NCBI GenBank assembly: GCA_027080725.1
Contig: JALWRC010000106.1
Coordinates: forward strand, 1 to 33,991
Reading direction: 5' to 3'
Origin: Saprospiraceae bacterium
GTDB taxonomy: Bacteria; Bacteroidota; Bacteroidia; Chitinophagales; Saprospiraceae
DNA length: 33,991 nucleotides
Position numbers and translations under genes: made by a program. Shown one piece after another: positions 27,238-33,991 of this stretch; the first letter of the stretch is position 1, and the number at the start of each line of letters is the position of its first letter. Under the pieces are notes generated by a model. That model saw only the letters and a list, made by a program, of their open reading frames with translations, ran no database searches and was not told the origin of the DNA.

Positions 27238-28944
27238 TTAAAAAGTAGAAGTAAGGTTAAAGCGCACTCCGGAGAAAGCGGGTTCGTAGCGGCAAATTCC
27301 CCCGCTGCAGACGACGCCGGCCACTTGTTTTACATAGCGCAGCGAAAAGCGGTTGGACCCGTGTGTATAAACGGCGCCCAATGTGGGATATAGGACGCGC
27401 CCTTTTTCTTCCAAATGGTGTTGTAGGGTTTCGTTGAGTTTATCCTTCGGCGCAAAGGAGACCACATTGTACATTAAGGAGGCTTCAAATAACCAGTGGG
27501 GTGCGAGACCTACTTCGAATAGAGTATAAGCCCATTGTCCTTCGTCTTGTTGGGTGAGCATGTACTGCGCTTCGACGCGTAAGGACTTTGAGCGGGAGAA
27601 CTTGTAAAGTACTTCCGTGTAAGGGACGACACTCTTTACATTTTCATAGCCGGGCTTGCCCCGGTAGATGGCAAAGTTGTAGTCCATAAACTGAACGCCC
27701 CCGAGGATTTGCCATTTTCGGCGTTTTTTGTAGGTGAACTCCGTGTAGAGTTCGCGGTATAGCAGGTCGTTGTTTTGATTGGTAATGTTGGAAGCATTGA
27801 TGTTAAAGCTCCAGTGTCTGTTGAGCTTGTATCGAGCATCGACCTGTACGGCCTGTTCCCCGATATATTGTGTCGCCGGGGAGTAACGGGCAGTGAGGCG
27901 GTAGGTGTTGATGCGCCCCATCGGAGGGATAAACCCGATAAAGCCCTCGTTGCCGGGGAGGAGGGGGTGTGCCCGGTATTCGAAATTCATGGTCTGCTTG
28001 TAGTCCACGGATATTCCAAAGCCGTGTATGGCGTAACTCAAACTCGAGTACAAGACATCTCCCGCACGTTTGACTATCCGCCCTTCGATTTGATCACCGC
28101 TGATGAGGGTGCGTTTGGCAAAAGGGTCGTAGAGTACATTTGCAGAGCGGTGTGCCCATTCTGCATACCAGGTCAATGGGCCGAAAGAGAGGTTGTTGTA
28201 CAGGCTGGTGATATAACTGTTGTATTGGGGTATTACACGTTCATCCGGGCGATAGGAGGTCAATACATCCACCACATCGTTCATGGTTTTGTTGTCATAA
28301 GTGGTGTTGACAAATCCTATTCCGGGAGCCAGGGATAATCCGCCCAGGCTGTCAAAGTTCAGGAAACCTTCGATATTGACTCCTCTGATATCTGTTTTGT
28401 AATGGTCAAAGAGGTGTTTTTGTTTGCCCGAGAAGGCTTTGATCGTCCAGTCAGGTGCCATTTCATACTGGGCGCGCACGCCGTAAAGGGCATTGTCTAT
28501 GAGTTGGGTTCTGTCTTCGTAAGCCCGGAAGATGATGCCACTCCCGATTTGGTCGTAGAGATATCCACCCGAAACTTGGAGCTTGTTGTAGTGGTATTTG
28601 ACGTACCATCGGCCAATTCCCGCATCGGAAAAAGAGCTCTGCGGGTCGAGGAGGTTAGAGTTCTGAAACAAATCAAATCGCATACCTGCTTCTACCGTGT
28701 TGGTATTATAGGTGAGATTGAGCCAAGTCTCAGAGCCGATGAGTTGCTTGTCGTATTGGGGCGTGTTGTCTGCACCAATCGAAGAGTCCCGCAAGAACAG
28801 GTTGGTGTTGTTCATCACGCCACCGGAGAGGTTACCACCGGTGATTTGACCGGATGCCAATGTGTCGAGACATAGAAATAACAGCGAAAAGATGAAACCC
28901 CGGATTGAAGCCCGGAAGAGAGAAGAAGGAATAGTTAAATTCAT
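27238..28944 (-). CDS. DUF6029-type outer-membrane beta-barrel protein
   Basis: 568 residues. A signal peptide (cleavage near LASG|QITGG) precedes a protein rich in alternating Tyr/Phe/Trp strands that ends in Phe (RFNLTSTF), as in outer-membrane barrels. The stretches GGNLSGGVMNNTNLF, WYVKYHYNKLQVSGGYLYDQ and GSGIIFRAYEDRTQLIDNAL match the DUF6029 pattern as I recall it; the family is functionally uncharacterised. A Cys pair (VCSGGIC) near the C-terminus is notable. It heads the operon with the Omp28-like gene and is divergent from the TlpA-like gene. Confidence 0.75.
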   Translation of the reverse strand: MNLTIPSSLFRASIRGFIFSLLFLCLDTLASGQITGGNLSGGVMNNTNLFLRDSSIGADNTPQYDKQLIGSETWLNLTYNTNTVEAGMRFDLFQNSNLLDPQSSFSDAGIGRWYVKYHYNKLQVSGGYLYDQIGSGIIFRAYEDRTQLIDNALYGVRAQYEMAPDWTIKAFSGKQKHLFDHYKTDIRGVNIEGFLNFDSLGGLSLAPGIGFVNTTYDNKTMNDVVDVLTSYRPDERVIPQYNSYITSLYNNLSFGPLTWYAEWAHRSANVLYDPFAKRTLISGDQIEGRIVKRAGDVLYSSLSYAIHGFGISVDYKQTMNFEYRAHPLLPGNEGFIGFIPPMGRINTYRLTARYSPATQYIGEQAVQVDARYKLNRHWSFNINASNITNQNNDLLYRELYTEFTYKKRRKWQILGGVQFMDYNFAIYRGKPGYENVKSVVPYTEVLYKFSRSKSLRVEAQYMLTQQDEGQWAYTLFEVGLAPHWLFEASLMYNVVSFAPKDKLNETLQHHLEEKGRVLYPTLGAVYTHGSNRFSLRYVKQVAGVVCSGGICRYEPAFSGVRFNLTSTF

Positions 28945-29094
28945 TTGTTTGTTTTTTGCGGTGTTTGTGGAGAAATAACCCCTTTGAAAAAGTTTTCTTT
29001 ACAGAACATATCAAAATATACTTGTAACCTTGTCTGATTTGAGTCGAATAGGTTAAATATTTCTTAAATGAGGCATGAAATGCAAAATTAGATA

Positions 29095-29102
29095 TAGTTT
29101 TG
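29095..29102 (+). promoter_or_regulatory. -7 promoter element of the TlpA-like gene
   Basis: TAGTTTTG matches TAnnTTTG, 75 bases ahead of the start codon, within the 233-base divergent region shared with the DUF6029 gene. No matching -33 TTG was seen. Confidence 0.4.
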
Positions 29103-29177
29103 GGCCGTTGAATATGCGAGTAAAGCTATTGGCTTCAAAACGATTTGCTAAAGTATAAAAAAATTAAAACCTGTATT

Positions 29178-29672
29178 ATGAAGTTTTCAATTCAATTCCT
29201 TTTTGTCGGTATTATGCTGTTTTTTGTTGGCAACACGGCCCTCGCCCAACAAGAAATGCCCGATATAAATGTAAAAACTCTAGAGGGGAAGACGGTTAGC
29301 ATTAAAAGCTTGGTCGGCAAGGGACATCCTGTCTTAATTACATTTTGGGCTACGTGGTGTACGCCATGTAAGAAGGAAATGGACGCTATTAATGATGTGT
29401 ATCCCGATTGGAAGGAGGATTATGGGTTGGAAGTAATCGCTATCACGATCGACAATATACGGGCCCTCTCTAAGGTGAAGCCGATGGTGGCACAGAAAGG
29501 GTGGGAGTTTCAGGTCCTTTCGGACAGTAAGCAAACATTGCAAACGGCACTTAATTTTCAGACCATACCACAGTCTTTTCTCCTCGATGGCAAAGGGCAT
29601 ATCGTGTATTCACACAATGGATATGCCCCGGGTGATGAGTACCACTTGGAGGATGAGATTAAAAAGTTGTAA
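29178..29672 (+). CDS. TlpA-like periplasmic thiol-disulfide oxidoreductase
   Basis: 164 residues. The ATG at 29178 is chosen because it begins a signal peptide (MKFSIQFLFVGIMLFFVGNT, cleavage near ALA|QQE); the frame extends 11 codons further without support. The thioredoxin-fold domain shows LITFWATWCTPCKKEMDAI with redox Cys61 and Cys64, then LEVIAITID, and the cis-proline loop FQTIPQSFLLD. This is the AlkC/TlpA/ResA reductant group. Its divergent partner is the DUF6029-Omp28 operon, suggesting a shared envelope thiol pathway. Confidence 0.92.
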   Translation: MKFSIQFLFVGIMLFFVGNTALAQQEMPDINVKTLEGKTVSIKSLVGKGHPVLITFWATWCTPCKKEMDAINDVYPDWKEDYGLEVIAITIDNIRALSKVKPMVAQKGWEFQVLSDSKQTLQTALNFQTIPQSFLLDGKGHIVYSHNGYAPGDEYHLEDEIKKL

Positions 29673-29850
29673 CTTCTATTTTTCGATTAGAGGGCTTATT
29701 TTATATAAGGGCCAGGCCGTTTTGCGCGAAGCGGTCCTACGTGGTCTTCCTCTTACAATTTCATCGAAAAGCTCTTCATTCACGTGAGTAAGGGAAAGGC
29801 CCATTAAAAGAAATTCAGAGGAAAGTACTCGCCCTTTTTATTCCTTTCCT

Positions 29851-29858
29851 TACCTTTG
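29851..29858 (+). promoter_or_regulatory. -7 promoter element of tRNA-Ser
   Basis: TACCTTTG lies 22 bases ahead of the tRNA; the 10-mer TACCTTTGCG equals that of the tRNA-Thr/tuf operon. Confidence 0.6.
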
Positions 29859-29880
29859 CGGTCGAGTTTATTACACCTAC

Positions 29881-29969
29881 GGAGGGATGCCGGAGTGGTC
29901 GAACGGGGCGGATTCGAAATCCGCTGCTCTGCGCAAGTGGGGCCCGGGGTTCGAATCCCTGTCTCTCCG
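29881..29969 (+). tRNA. tRNA-Ser (anticodon CGA)
   Basis: An 89-nt type II tRNA with acceptor GGAGGGA/TCTCTCC (one G-T pair), anticodon stem GCGGA/TCCGC with loop ttCGAaa, a long variable arm, and T arm GGTTCGAATCC. CCA is not encoded. It has its own promoter, and a run of six T follows directly after base 29970 and could end transcription. Confidence 0.95.
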
Positions 29970-30006
29970 CTTTTTTATCTATAGACGTTGTAATGTTGCG
30001 GAAAAG

Positions 30007-31617
30007 TTAAAGCATCTTCGCATATGAGTAGAGTCGCTCATCGCAGTCTTTTGTCTTCAATATTTGAAGGATTTTTCCTATGGAAAGGCGTTTATTTATA
30101 TGTCTCAAGATGCCTTGGGTATAAGCCGCAGCTTTTGGGCCGACATGGACAGAGAGATATGCATCCAATTGTTCGATATAGTAGGAGGCGAGTGCTTCGG
30201 GAGCTTGGTGCCAAAGGGGCGCGTCTAAAGGGATAACCTCGTCAAGGGCAAGATGGTGTACTTGTCGAAGAGCTGCTTCATAATCGGAAATAAAAAGGAA
30301 GGTGGCAAAGAGTAGGACATCGTTGTCAGCAATGGATTTGACATGGTTTACCAATCGGTCTGCTTGTGTCTGCGACAGCGTCAGATGCAGGCGTTCGTAT
30401 ATCTTAGGGCTTGGATATTCTCTTAGCATTTGGATCAGTGCATCTACAATTTCTTTTTGAGGTCGCTTATACCGGATGAGAAGCCGGATAAATTCTTGCT
30501 CATAATAGAGAGAGCCTATCGCTTTTCGCCCAAGGTCGAGGATGGTCATACCCAATGCTTGTTGGTCGGTGTCGATCAGTAGCCCGGCTAATTGGAGGTA
30601 ATGCAGGCCAAGTTCGAGATGGTGGTCACACAATTCTCTAATTCTTTTATTCTGATGGGGGAGGCGCTGGGCTAATAGGAGGGCAGCACCCAGGGTATTG
30701 CGCTTGATCTCCGGATCCTCTTCGGTCATAAGCCGGCTTGCAAGGGTGTCGACCAAAATTTCATCTTTCATGTCCCGGTCCAGCATTAGAAGGAGGTGGA
30801 CAATGTGGATATCAAAGAAGCGATACTTATAATACAGTTTGCCTGCGAGTGTCTTCAAATCCTCTTCAATACTTGCCAATAAATCATGTGCTTCCACCAT
30901 CTTAAGGAGCTCGCTGAACATCAGGTGGACCTCCCGCCAAAGGACGAGCAATTTTTCAGCGGCTTTCGAAGTGCGGTACATGACCAAGCTCAATCTATCC
31001 AAGACTGCAAATAGTATATGATATCCCCTTTTGAAATCCCGTTCGATTAAGGCATCGCGAACTTTGTGTAAATAGGCCTCCGTGATGATTCGGAAAATTT
31101 TTAAATCCTGAGCAGATAGGGGAGAAGCGGGAGCAGCTCTTTTGTGGATGAGGTCGTTGTAGAGGCGGATATACATGCCTGTGTCCTCTTCAAGTTCCAC
31201 TTCATCCAGAAATCGAGCGCGAAGCAAAAAACTGAAGGCACGGTTTTTTTTGGCAAAGGTCCGGGTGACTTCCCTCAAATCATCTGGGGATAATTGACGG
31301 ATAAGGTGGGTGATGCTGATAGCTTTTCGGGGTGGACTGGTGGGCACACGCTCTTTTTTCTTTTGCTCCTCCCAATAATCTAACAGGTGATTGGCTGCGA
31401 TGATGTGTTGACATTCTTCAATAGAAGAGTAGGGGCAATCACAAGCGAAGCCGGGCTCGTTCTTAGATTTTGTTACGGTAAATGGTCCAAATCTTATGAG
31501 ATAATGGTCTTCTTTTTCCGTAATATGACTGTGGTCAAATTCGCGTACGAGCTGCTCGGCAGCTGCATTTTTCCAGTTGCCGGCAGGTGGGGTGAGATCT
31601 GTTTGATTTTGTGACAT
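30007..31617 (-). CDS. SWIM zinc-finger domain protein of unknown function
   Basis: 536 residues from the ATG at 31617; a 34-codon extension upstream is open but includes the 16-bp repeated element and is not convincing. Residues 50-75 hold a SWIM finger, C59-D-C61-x7-C69-Q-H71, followed by HLLDYW. SWIM fingers bind DNA or proteins in many contexts. The remaining 450 residues are Leu-rich and predicted helical, resembling a helical-repeat scaffold; no enzyme motif was recognised. There is no signal peptide, so it is cytoplasmic. It is a single gene with no operon partner. Confidence 0.78.
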   Translation of the reverse strand: MSQNQTDLTPPAGNWKNAAAEQLVREFDHSHITEKEDHYLIRFGPFTVTKSKNEPGFACDCPYSSIEECQHIIAANHLLDYWEEQKKKERVPTSPPRKAISITHLIRQLSPDDLREVTRTFAKKNRAFSFLLRARFLDEVELEEDTGMYIRLYNDLIHKRAAPASPLSAQDLKIFRIITEAYLHKVRDALIERDFKRGYHILFAVLDRLSLVMYRTSKAAEKLLVLWREVHLMFSELLKMVEAHDLLASIEEDLKTLAGKLYYKYRFFDIHIVHLLLMLDRDMKDEILVDTLASRLMTEEDPEIKRNTLGAALLLAQRLPHQNKRIRELCDHHLELGLHYLQLAGLLIDTDQQALGMTILDLGRKAIGSLYYEQEFIRLLIRYKRPQKEIVDALIQMLREYPSPKIYERLHLTLSQTQADRLVNHVKSIADNDVLLFATFLFISDYEAALRQVHHLALDEVIPLDAPLWHQAPEALASYYIEQLDAYLSVHVGPKAAAYTQGILRHINKRLSIGKILQILKTKDCDERLYSYAKML

Positions 31618-31855
31618 AGATATTAATGATTGGACACTGTGAGCATGGTGTTTTTGGGGTATGAAATGGTTGATAATTTTGTTGAAGAAAAATCCATGCC
31701 GATGAGAGGGTAGATTCAAATAGGAAAATTAATTTGACAGTTCCTGCTTAAATCAATAAGCATCACCGGACAAGAGAGTAAAGGTAGTTATAATCCCGGA
31801 CATTATGAAATTTGATAAAAATGGGGTGTATGACAAACTATAATTAGTGCGATAG
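31618..31855. other. Intergenic region upstream of the SWIM gene
   Basis: It contains the 16-bp repeated element (31658-31673), and no other gene is supported. On the plus strand the frames are full of stops. Confidence 0.5.
31658..31673 (-). repeat. 16-bp repeated leader element, copy 2
   Basis: On the minus strand, TCAACCATTTCATACC followed by CCAAAAA lies 41-56 bases upstream of the SWIM gene start. A weaker relative (AACATTTCATATC) lies about 29-41 bases upstream of the porin start. Confidence 0.5.
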
Positions 31856-31981
31856 AATACGCAATTGCGTAGGGTAGGAGGGGATATCTTCCGCTTACCA
31901 GAAGGTTTGTTACACGAAATTAACTCCAAAAAGGATGATTATTTGCGACAATTGAATAACTTTGAGCTCACTCAAAAATAA
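31856..31981 (+). pseudogene. Short orphan reading frame, possible 3' remnant of a lost gene
   Basis: The frame is open from 31856 (after a stop at 31853-31855) to TAA at 31979-31981 and has no ATG. Its translation from about 31883 (DIFRLPEGLLHEINSKKDDY, then LRQLNNFELTQK) looks like real protein, with a helical, charged C-terminal character. It ends 14 bases before the CCG-domain gene, the spacing of an operon neighbour. It is probably the end of a truncated upstream gene, but no family was recognised; a small protein starting at TTG 31865 is the alternative. Confidence 0.4.
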
Positions 31982-31995
31982 CAAAAACAAAAGGT

Positions 31996-32781
31996 ATGGA
32001 CAAAGAGATAAAGGTCCCGGTAATGGCGGATGAAGTAGCAGCAGGACATCAACCGGAGTATCTGTATTGGGTGGGATGTGCCGGTGCATATGATGCACGT
32101 GCACAGAAAGTTACGCGTTCATTTGTAAAGTTGCTCCATCAGGCCGGAGTGGACTTTGCTGTCTTGGGGGATGAAGAGCAATGCACCGGTGATCCCGCTC
32201 GAAGGGCCGGCAACGAGTTTGTTTTCCAGATGCTCGCACAACAAAACATCGCAACCCTGAACGGATACGGTATAAAGAAGATTATTGTCACTTGCCCACA
32301 CTGCTTTAACGCATTGAAAAATGATTATGCCGAATTGGGCGCCCATTATGAAGTGACCCATTATGCCACTTTTCTAAAGGAACTGCTGGATTCCGGCAAG
32401 CTGAACACCGGACAAAAATCCGGGGAGAAGATTACCTATCACGACAGTTGCTATCTGGGTAGGGGAAATGGGATCTTTGAGGATCCAAGAGAGGTGGTCA
32501 CCGCCCTATTTGAGGAGATTACCGAACTCGAACGTTCTCGCGAGCGGGGATTGTGTTGTGGCGCCGGGGGCGCACAGATGTTTAAAGAGGATGAGCCCGG
32601 TGACCGCCGTATCAATGAAGAGCGGGCAGAGGAAATCATAGCTTCAGGGGCTGATATCGTCGCGGCCAATTGCCCTTATTGCCTGACTATGTTGGGTGAC
32701 GGATTAAAAGCGGATGACCAACAGGTAATGGTCTATGACCTCAGCGAGTTGATCTTGAGGAACCAGGAGGCTGCATCATAA
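31996..32781 (+). CDS. CCG-domain iron-sulfur protein (heterodisulfide-reductase-like)
   Basis: 261 residues with two cysteine-rich (CCG) modules, as in GlpC, LutA and HdrB. The first has YWVGCAGAYDARAQ (Cys28), EQCTG (Cys63) and TCPHC (Cys100, Cys103); its central CC is reduced to a single Cys. The second is complete: Cys152 in HDSCYLGRGNG, C187-C188-G-A-G-G, and C226-P-Y-C229. The second module is predicted to bind an iron-sulfur cluster. Family members pass electrons between dehydrogenases and quinones or thiols. A dicluster ferredoxin-type partner usually precedes them; here only the short orphan frame at 31856 is present. Confidence 0.9.
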   Translation: MDKEIKVPVMADEVAAGHQPEYLYWVGCAGAYDARAQKVTRSFVKLLHQAGVDFAVLGDEEQCTGDPARRAGNEFVFQMLAQQNIATLNGYGIKKIIVTCPHCFNALKNDYAELGAHYEVTHYATFLKELLDSGKLNTGQKSGEKITYHDSCYLGRGNGIFEDPREVVTALFEEITELERSRERGLCCGAGGAQMFKEDEPGDRRINEERAEEIIASGADIVAANCPYCLTMLGDGLKADDQQVMVYDLSELILRNQEAAS

Positions 32782-32924
32782 AGGAGGGGCTTTGACTTAT
32801 ACCAATTGGGAGGAAAAGAACCATTGTCGTACGCATATGAATTGATGCCAAGAGTCACCTCCACAATGAAGGTGGGTATAAGTGCATTATTGTATTATAA
32901 CGTCATTTTTGCCATGCAGTTACT
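32782..32924. other. Short convergent intergenic region with possible structured RNA
   Basis: ACTTATACC (32795-32803) and GGTATAAGT (32875-32883) form a 9-bp inverted repeat about 70 bases apart. Inside lies CACCT..AGGTG (32856-32860/32870-32874). It could be a long terminator-like fold between convergent genes or a coincidence; no U-run follows. Confidence 0.3.
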
Positions 32925-33770
32925 TTAACCTTTCTGGATAAGAACAATGATAAAGCCGAGCACGATCATTAATATACCAAACACGATAATCACTCCCAAG
33001 AGGATGGGGATGAACTTTAGTGTTTTGAGGAGAAGCCCCTTAAACGACAAGCGATACAACCGCTGATACACATATGGGTAATAGACAAAGTTGAATAGCA
33101 TAGCATACGAATAGGCATCAAAATGAAGTGCTAACGACACGAAAAATGATATGGTCATTAATAGCATTAAGACCCCTTGGATATACGCATTGATAACGAG
33201 ATGCTCTCCGAAGTTATAGGGACGCCCGAAGACCAAATAAGCGATAAAGGCGTACAGCGGCAATAGAAGAAAGGAGATGAGATTCATGTATTTGAGGATG
33301 GTCTCTTGTGTTTTTCTTTGAAATGCTGCTCTTTTGTCGGCTTTTTGTTGCTCTTTTTCATTGAGCAGTTTCGTTCGTCCTTTATCTGAATTTTCCTTGA
33401 TATGGGTCTTGGGAAACATCTTTTGCATGTAAGATTCAAAGTTTGAATTTGCTTTGTCCACGCCCGATAGATATTCTTCCGAAAACATGGAAAGCGAAAA
33501 AACAGTAATCGCGGTTGTTATTGCAAAGAATGCGAAGGGGCGAACATATCGTTTTCTTGTCCCCTTCAAATAGGCGGAAAGCAAAACCCCGGGACGTATC
33601 AACATGTCCCAGAGTGTGCGAATAAACTTATTATCGATGCCGAATAGATTTGTAAATAGCTCTGAAAGTAGCTTTTTTGTTGTGATTCGTGAGGTAATCA
33701 CCTTCGCTCCACAAGAGGAGCAAAACGATGTATTTTCTGCGAGAGCGGCGTTACAATTTTTACAATTCAT
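32925..33770 (-). CDS. DUF3667 family membrane protein with N-terminal zinc ribbon
   Basis: 281 residues. The N-terminus is a zinc ribbon with C3-x2-C6 and C17-x2-C20 (MNCKNCNAAL and FCSSCG). The stretch FIRTLWDMLIRPGVLLSAYL then KGTRKRYVRPFAFF is the DUF3667 signature and precedes the membrane part. At least four membrane segments follow (near FAFFAITTAITVF, YMNLISFLLLPLYAFIAY, VLMLLMTISFFVSLAL, and the C-terminal IPILLGVIIVFGILMIVLGF). A charged, Lys-rich loop lies between the first two. Function is unknown; a membrane-stress or transport role would be speculation. Confidence 0.88.
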   Translation of the reverse strand: MNCKNCNAALAENTSFCSSCGAKVITSRITTKKLLSELFTNLFGIDNKFIRTLWDMLIRPGVLLSAYLKGTRKRYVRPFAFFAITTAITVFSLSMFSEEYLSGVDKANSNFESYMQKMFPKTHIKENSDKGRTKLLNEKEQQKADKRAAFQRKTQETILKYMNLISFLLLPLYAFIAYLVFGRPYNFGEHLVINAYIQGVLMLLMTISFFVSLALHFDAYSYAMLFNFVYYPYVYQRLYRLSFKGLLLKTLKFIPILLGVIIVFGILMIVLGFIIVLIQKG

Positions 33771-33903
33771 GTGAGGGACGCTGTTTGTGGAATTCCGAAA
33801 GAACTGCCAAAGTACAAGAAATTTTGAAATTATTGGGATATAGATTTTGTAGGGTGTGTTTTAAAACGGAACTTCCTGTCAAATAATTCAAGAAAATCTC
33901 TTT

Positions 33904-33925
33904 CGCCCTATATGCAGCAAGGGCG
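33904..33925 (-). terminator. Possible terminator of the gene at the right edge
   Basis: CGCCCT (33904-33909) / AGGGCG (33920-33925) form a 6-bp stem 18 bases past the stop of the edge gene on the minus strand. The T-run is weak. Confidence 0.35.
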
Positions 33926-33942
33926 GCAGCACTTTTTATGAG

Positions 33943-33991
33943 TTACTTTTTCTTAGCTACTTTTTCTGTTAAGCCTAAGACTTCTAAGATT
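33943..33991 (-). CDS. C-terminal 15 codons of a gene running in from the right edge
   Basis: On the minus strand the frame ILEVLGLTEKVAKKK ends at TAA (33945-33943). The basic tail suggests a real protein end. The product cannot be named from 15 residues, and the gene continues beyond the window. Confidence 0.45.
   Translation of the reverse strand, partial: ILEVLGLTEKVAKKK

Noticed and set aside
27775-28338. 187-codon plus-strand ORF over the DUF6029 gene
   Set aside because: Antisense shadow of a barrel protein with a signal peptide and terminal Phe.

Overview
The window looks like chromosome from a member of the Bacteroidota, most likely of the Saprospiria type. It carries C-terminal sorting domains of both type A (start of window) and type B (20167-22923) of the type IX secretion system. 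Several promoters have the Bacteroidota -7 element TAnnTTTG. Several families typical of the phylum are present (DUF3127, Omp28, DUF6029, DUF3667). The gene order tRNA cluster - tuf - tRNA-Trp - secE - nusG - rplKAJL - rpoBC is the usual one for the phylum. The HYR/dockerin/cohesin-like surface protein at the left edge is what hints at Saprospiria. The species cannot be named from this window.

Layout. (1) 1-3453: the 3' end of a large secreted T9SS substrate, a DUF3127 protein with an SSB-like acidic tail, a convergent exported thioredoxin-like protein, and about 630 bp without a supportable gene. (2) 3454-4824: glutamate dehydrogenase with a clear promoter and terminator. (3) 4990-18506: the translation/transcription block, with four tRNAs (Thr-TGT, Tyr-GTA, Gly-TCC, Thr-GGT), EF-Tu, tRNA-Trp, SecE, NusG, ribosomal proteins L11, L1, L10 and L7/L12, and the RNA polymerase beta and beta' subunits. 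(4) 18530-22923, minus strand: a large type B T9SS substrate packed tightly against riboflavin synthase (ribE) and the riboflavin deaminase/reductase (ribD). (5) 23195-29672: an envelope and redox region with an OprO/P-like porin, a rhodanese lipoprotein, a class D beta-lactamase-like protein, an Omp28-type lipoprotein, a DUF6029 outer-membrane protein and a divergent TlpA-like thioredoxin. (6) 29881-33991: tRNA-Ser(CGA), a SWIM zinc-finger protein, a CCG-domain iron-sulfur protein with a short orphan ORF directly upstream, a DUF3667 membrane protein, and the last codons of a gene running in from the right edge.

How the parts fit. Region 3 is housekeeping and probably one long operon or a few overlapping ones, punctuated by RNA hairpins after tuf and between rplL and rpoB. 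The accessory regions are mostly envelope proteins. Five of them carry a signal peptide plus a reactive-cysteine motif or sit next to one that does, which suggests thiol chemistry in the periplasm or at the outer membrane. The best candidate for an undescribed system is the divergent TlpA / DUF6029-Omp28 cluster. The tight coupling of a T9SS surface protein to riboflavin genes is the second. No mobile element, CRISPR array, rRNA or phage gene was seen.
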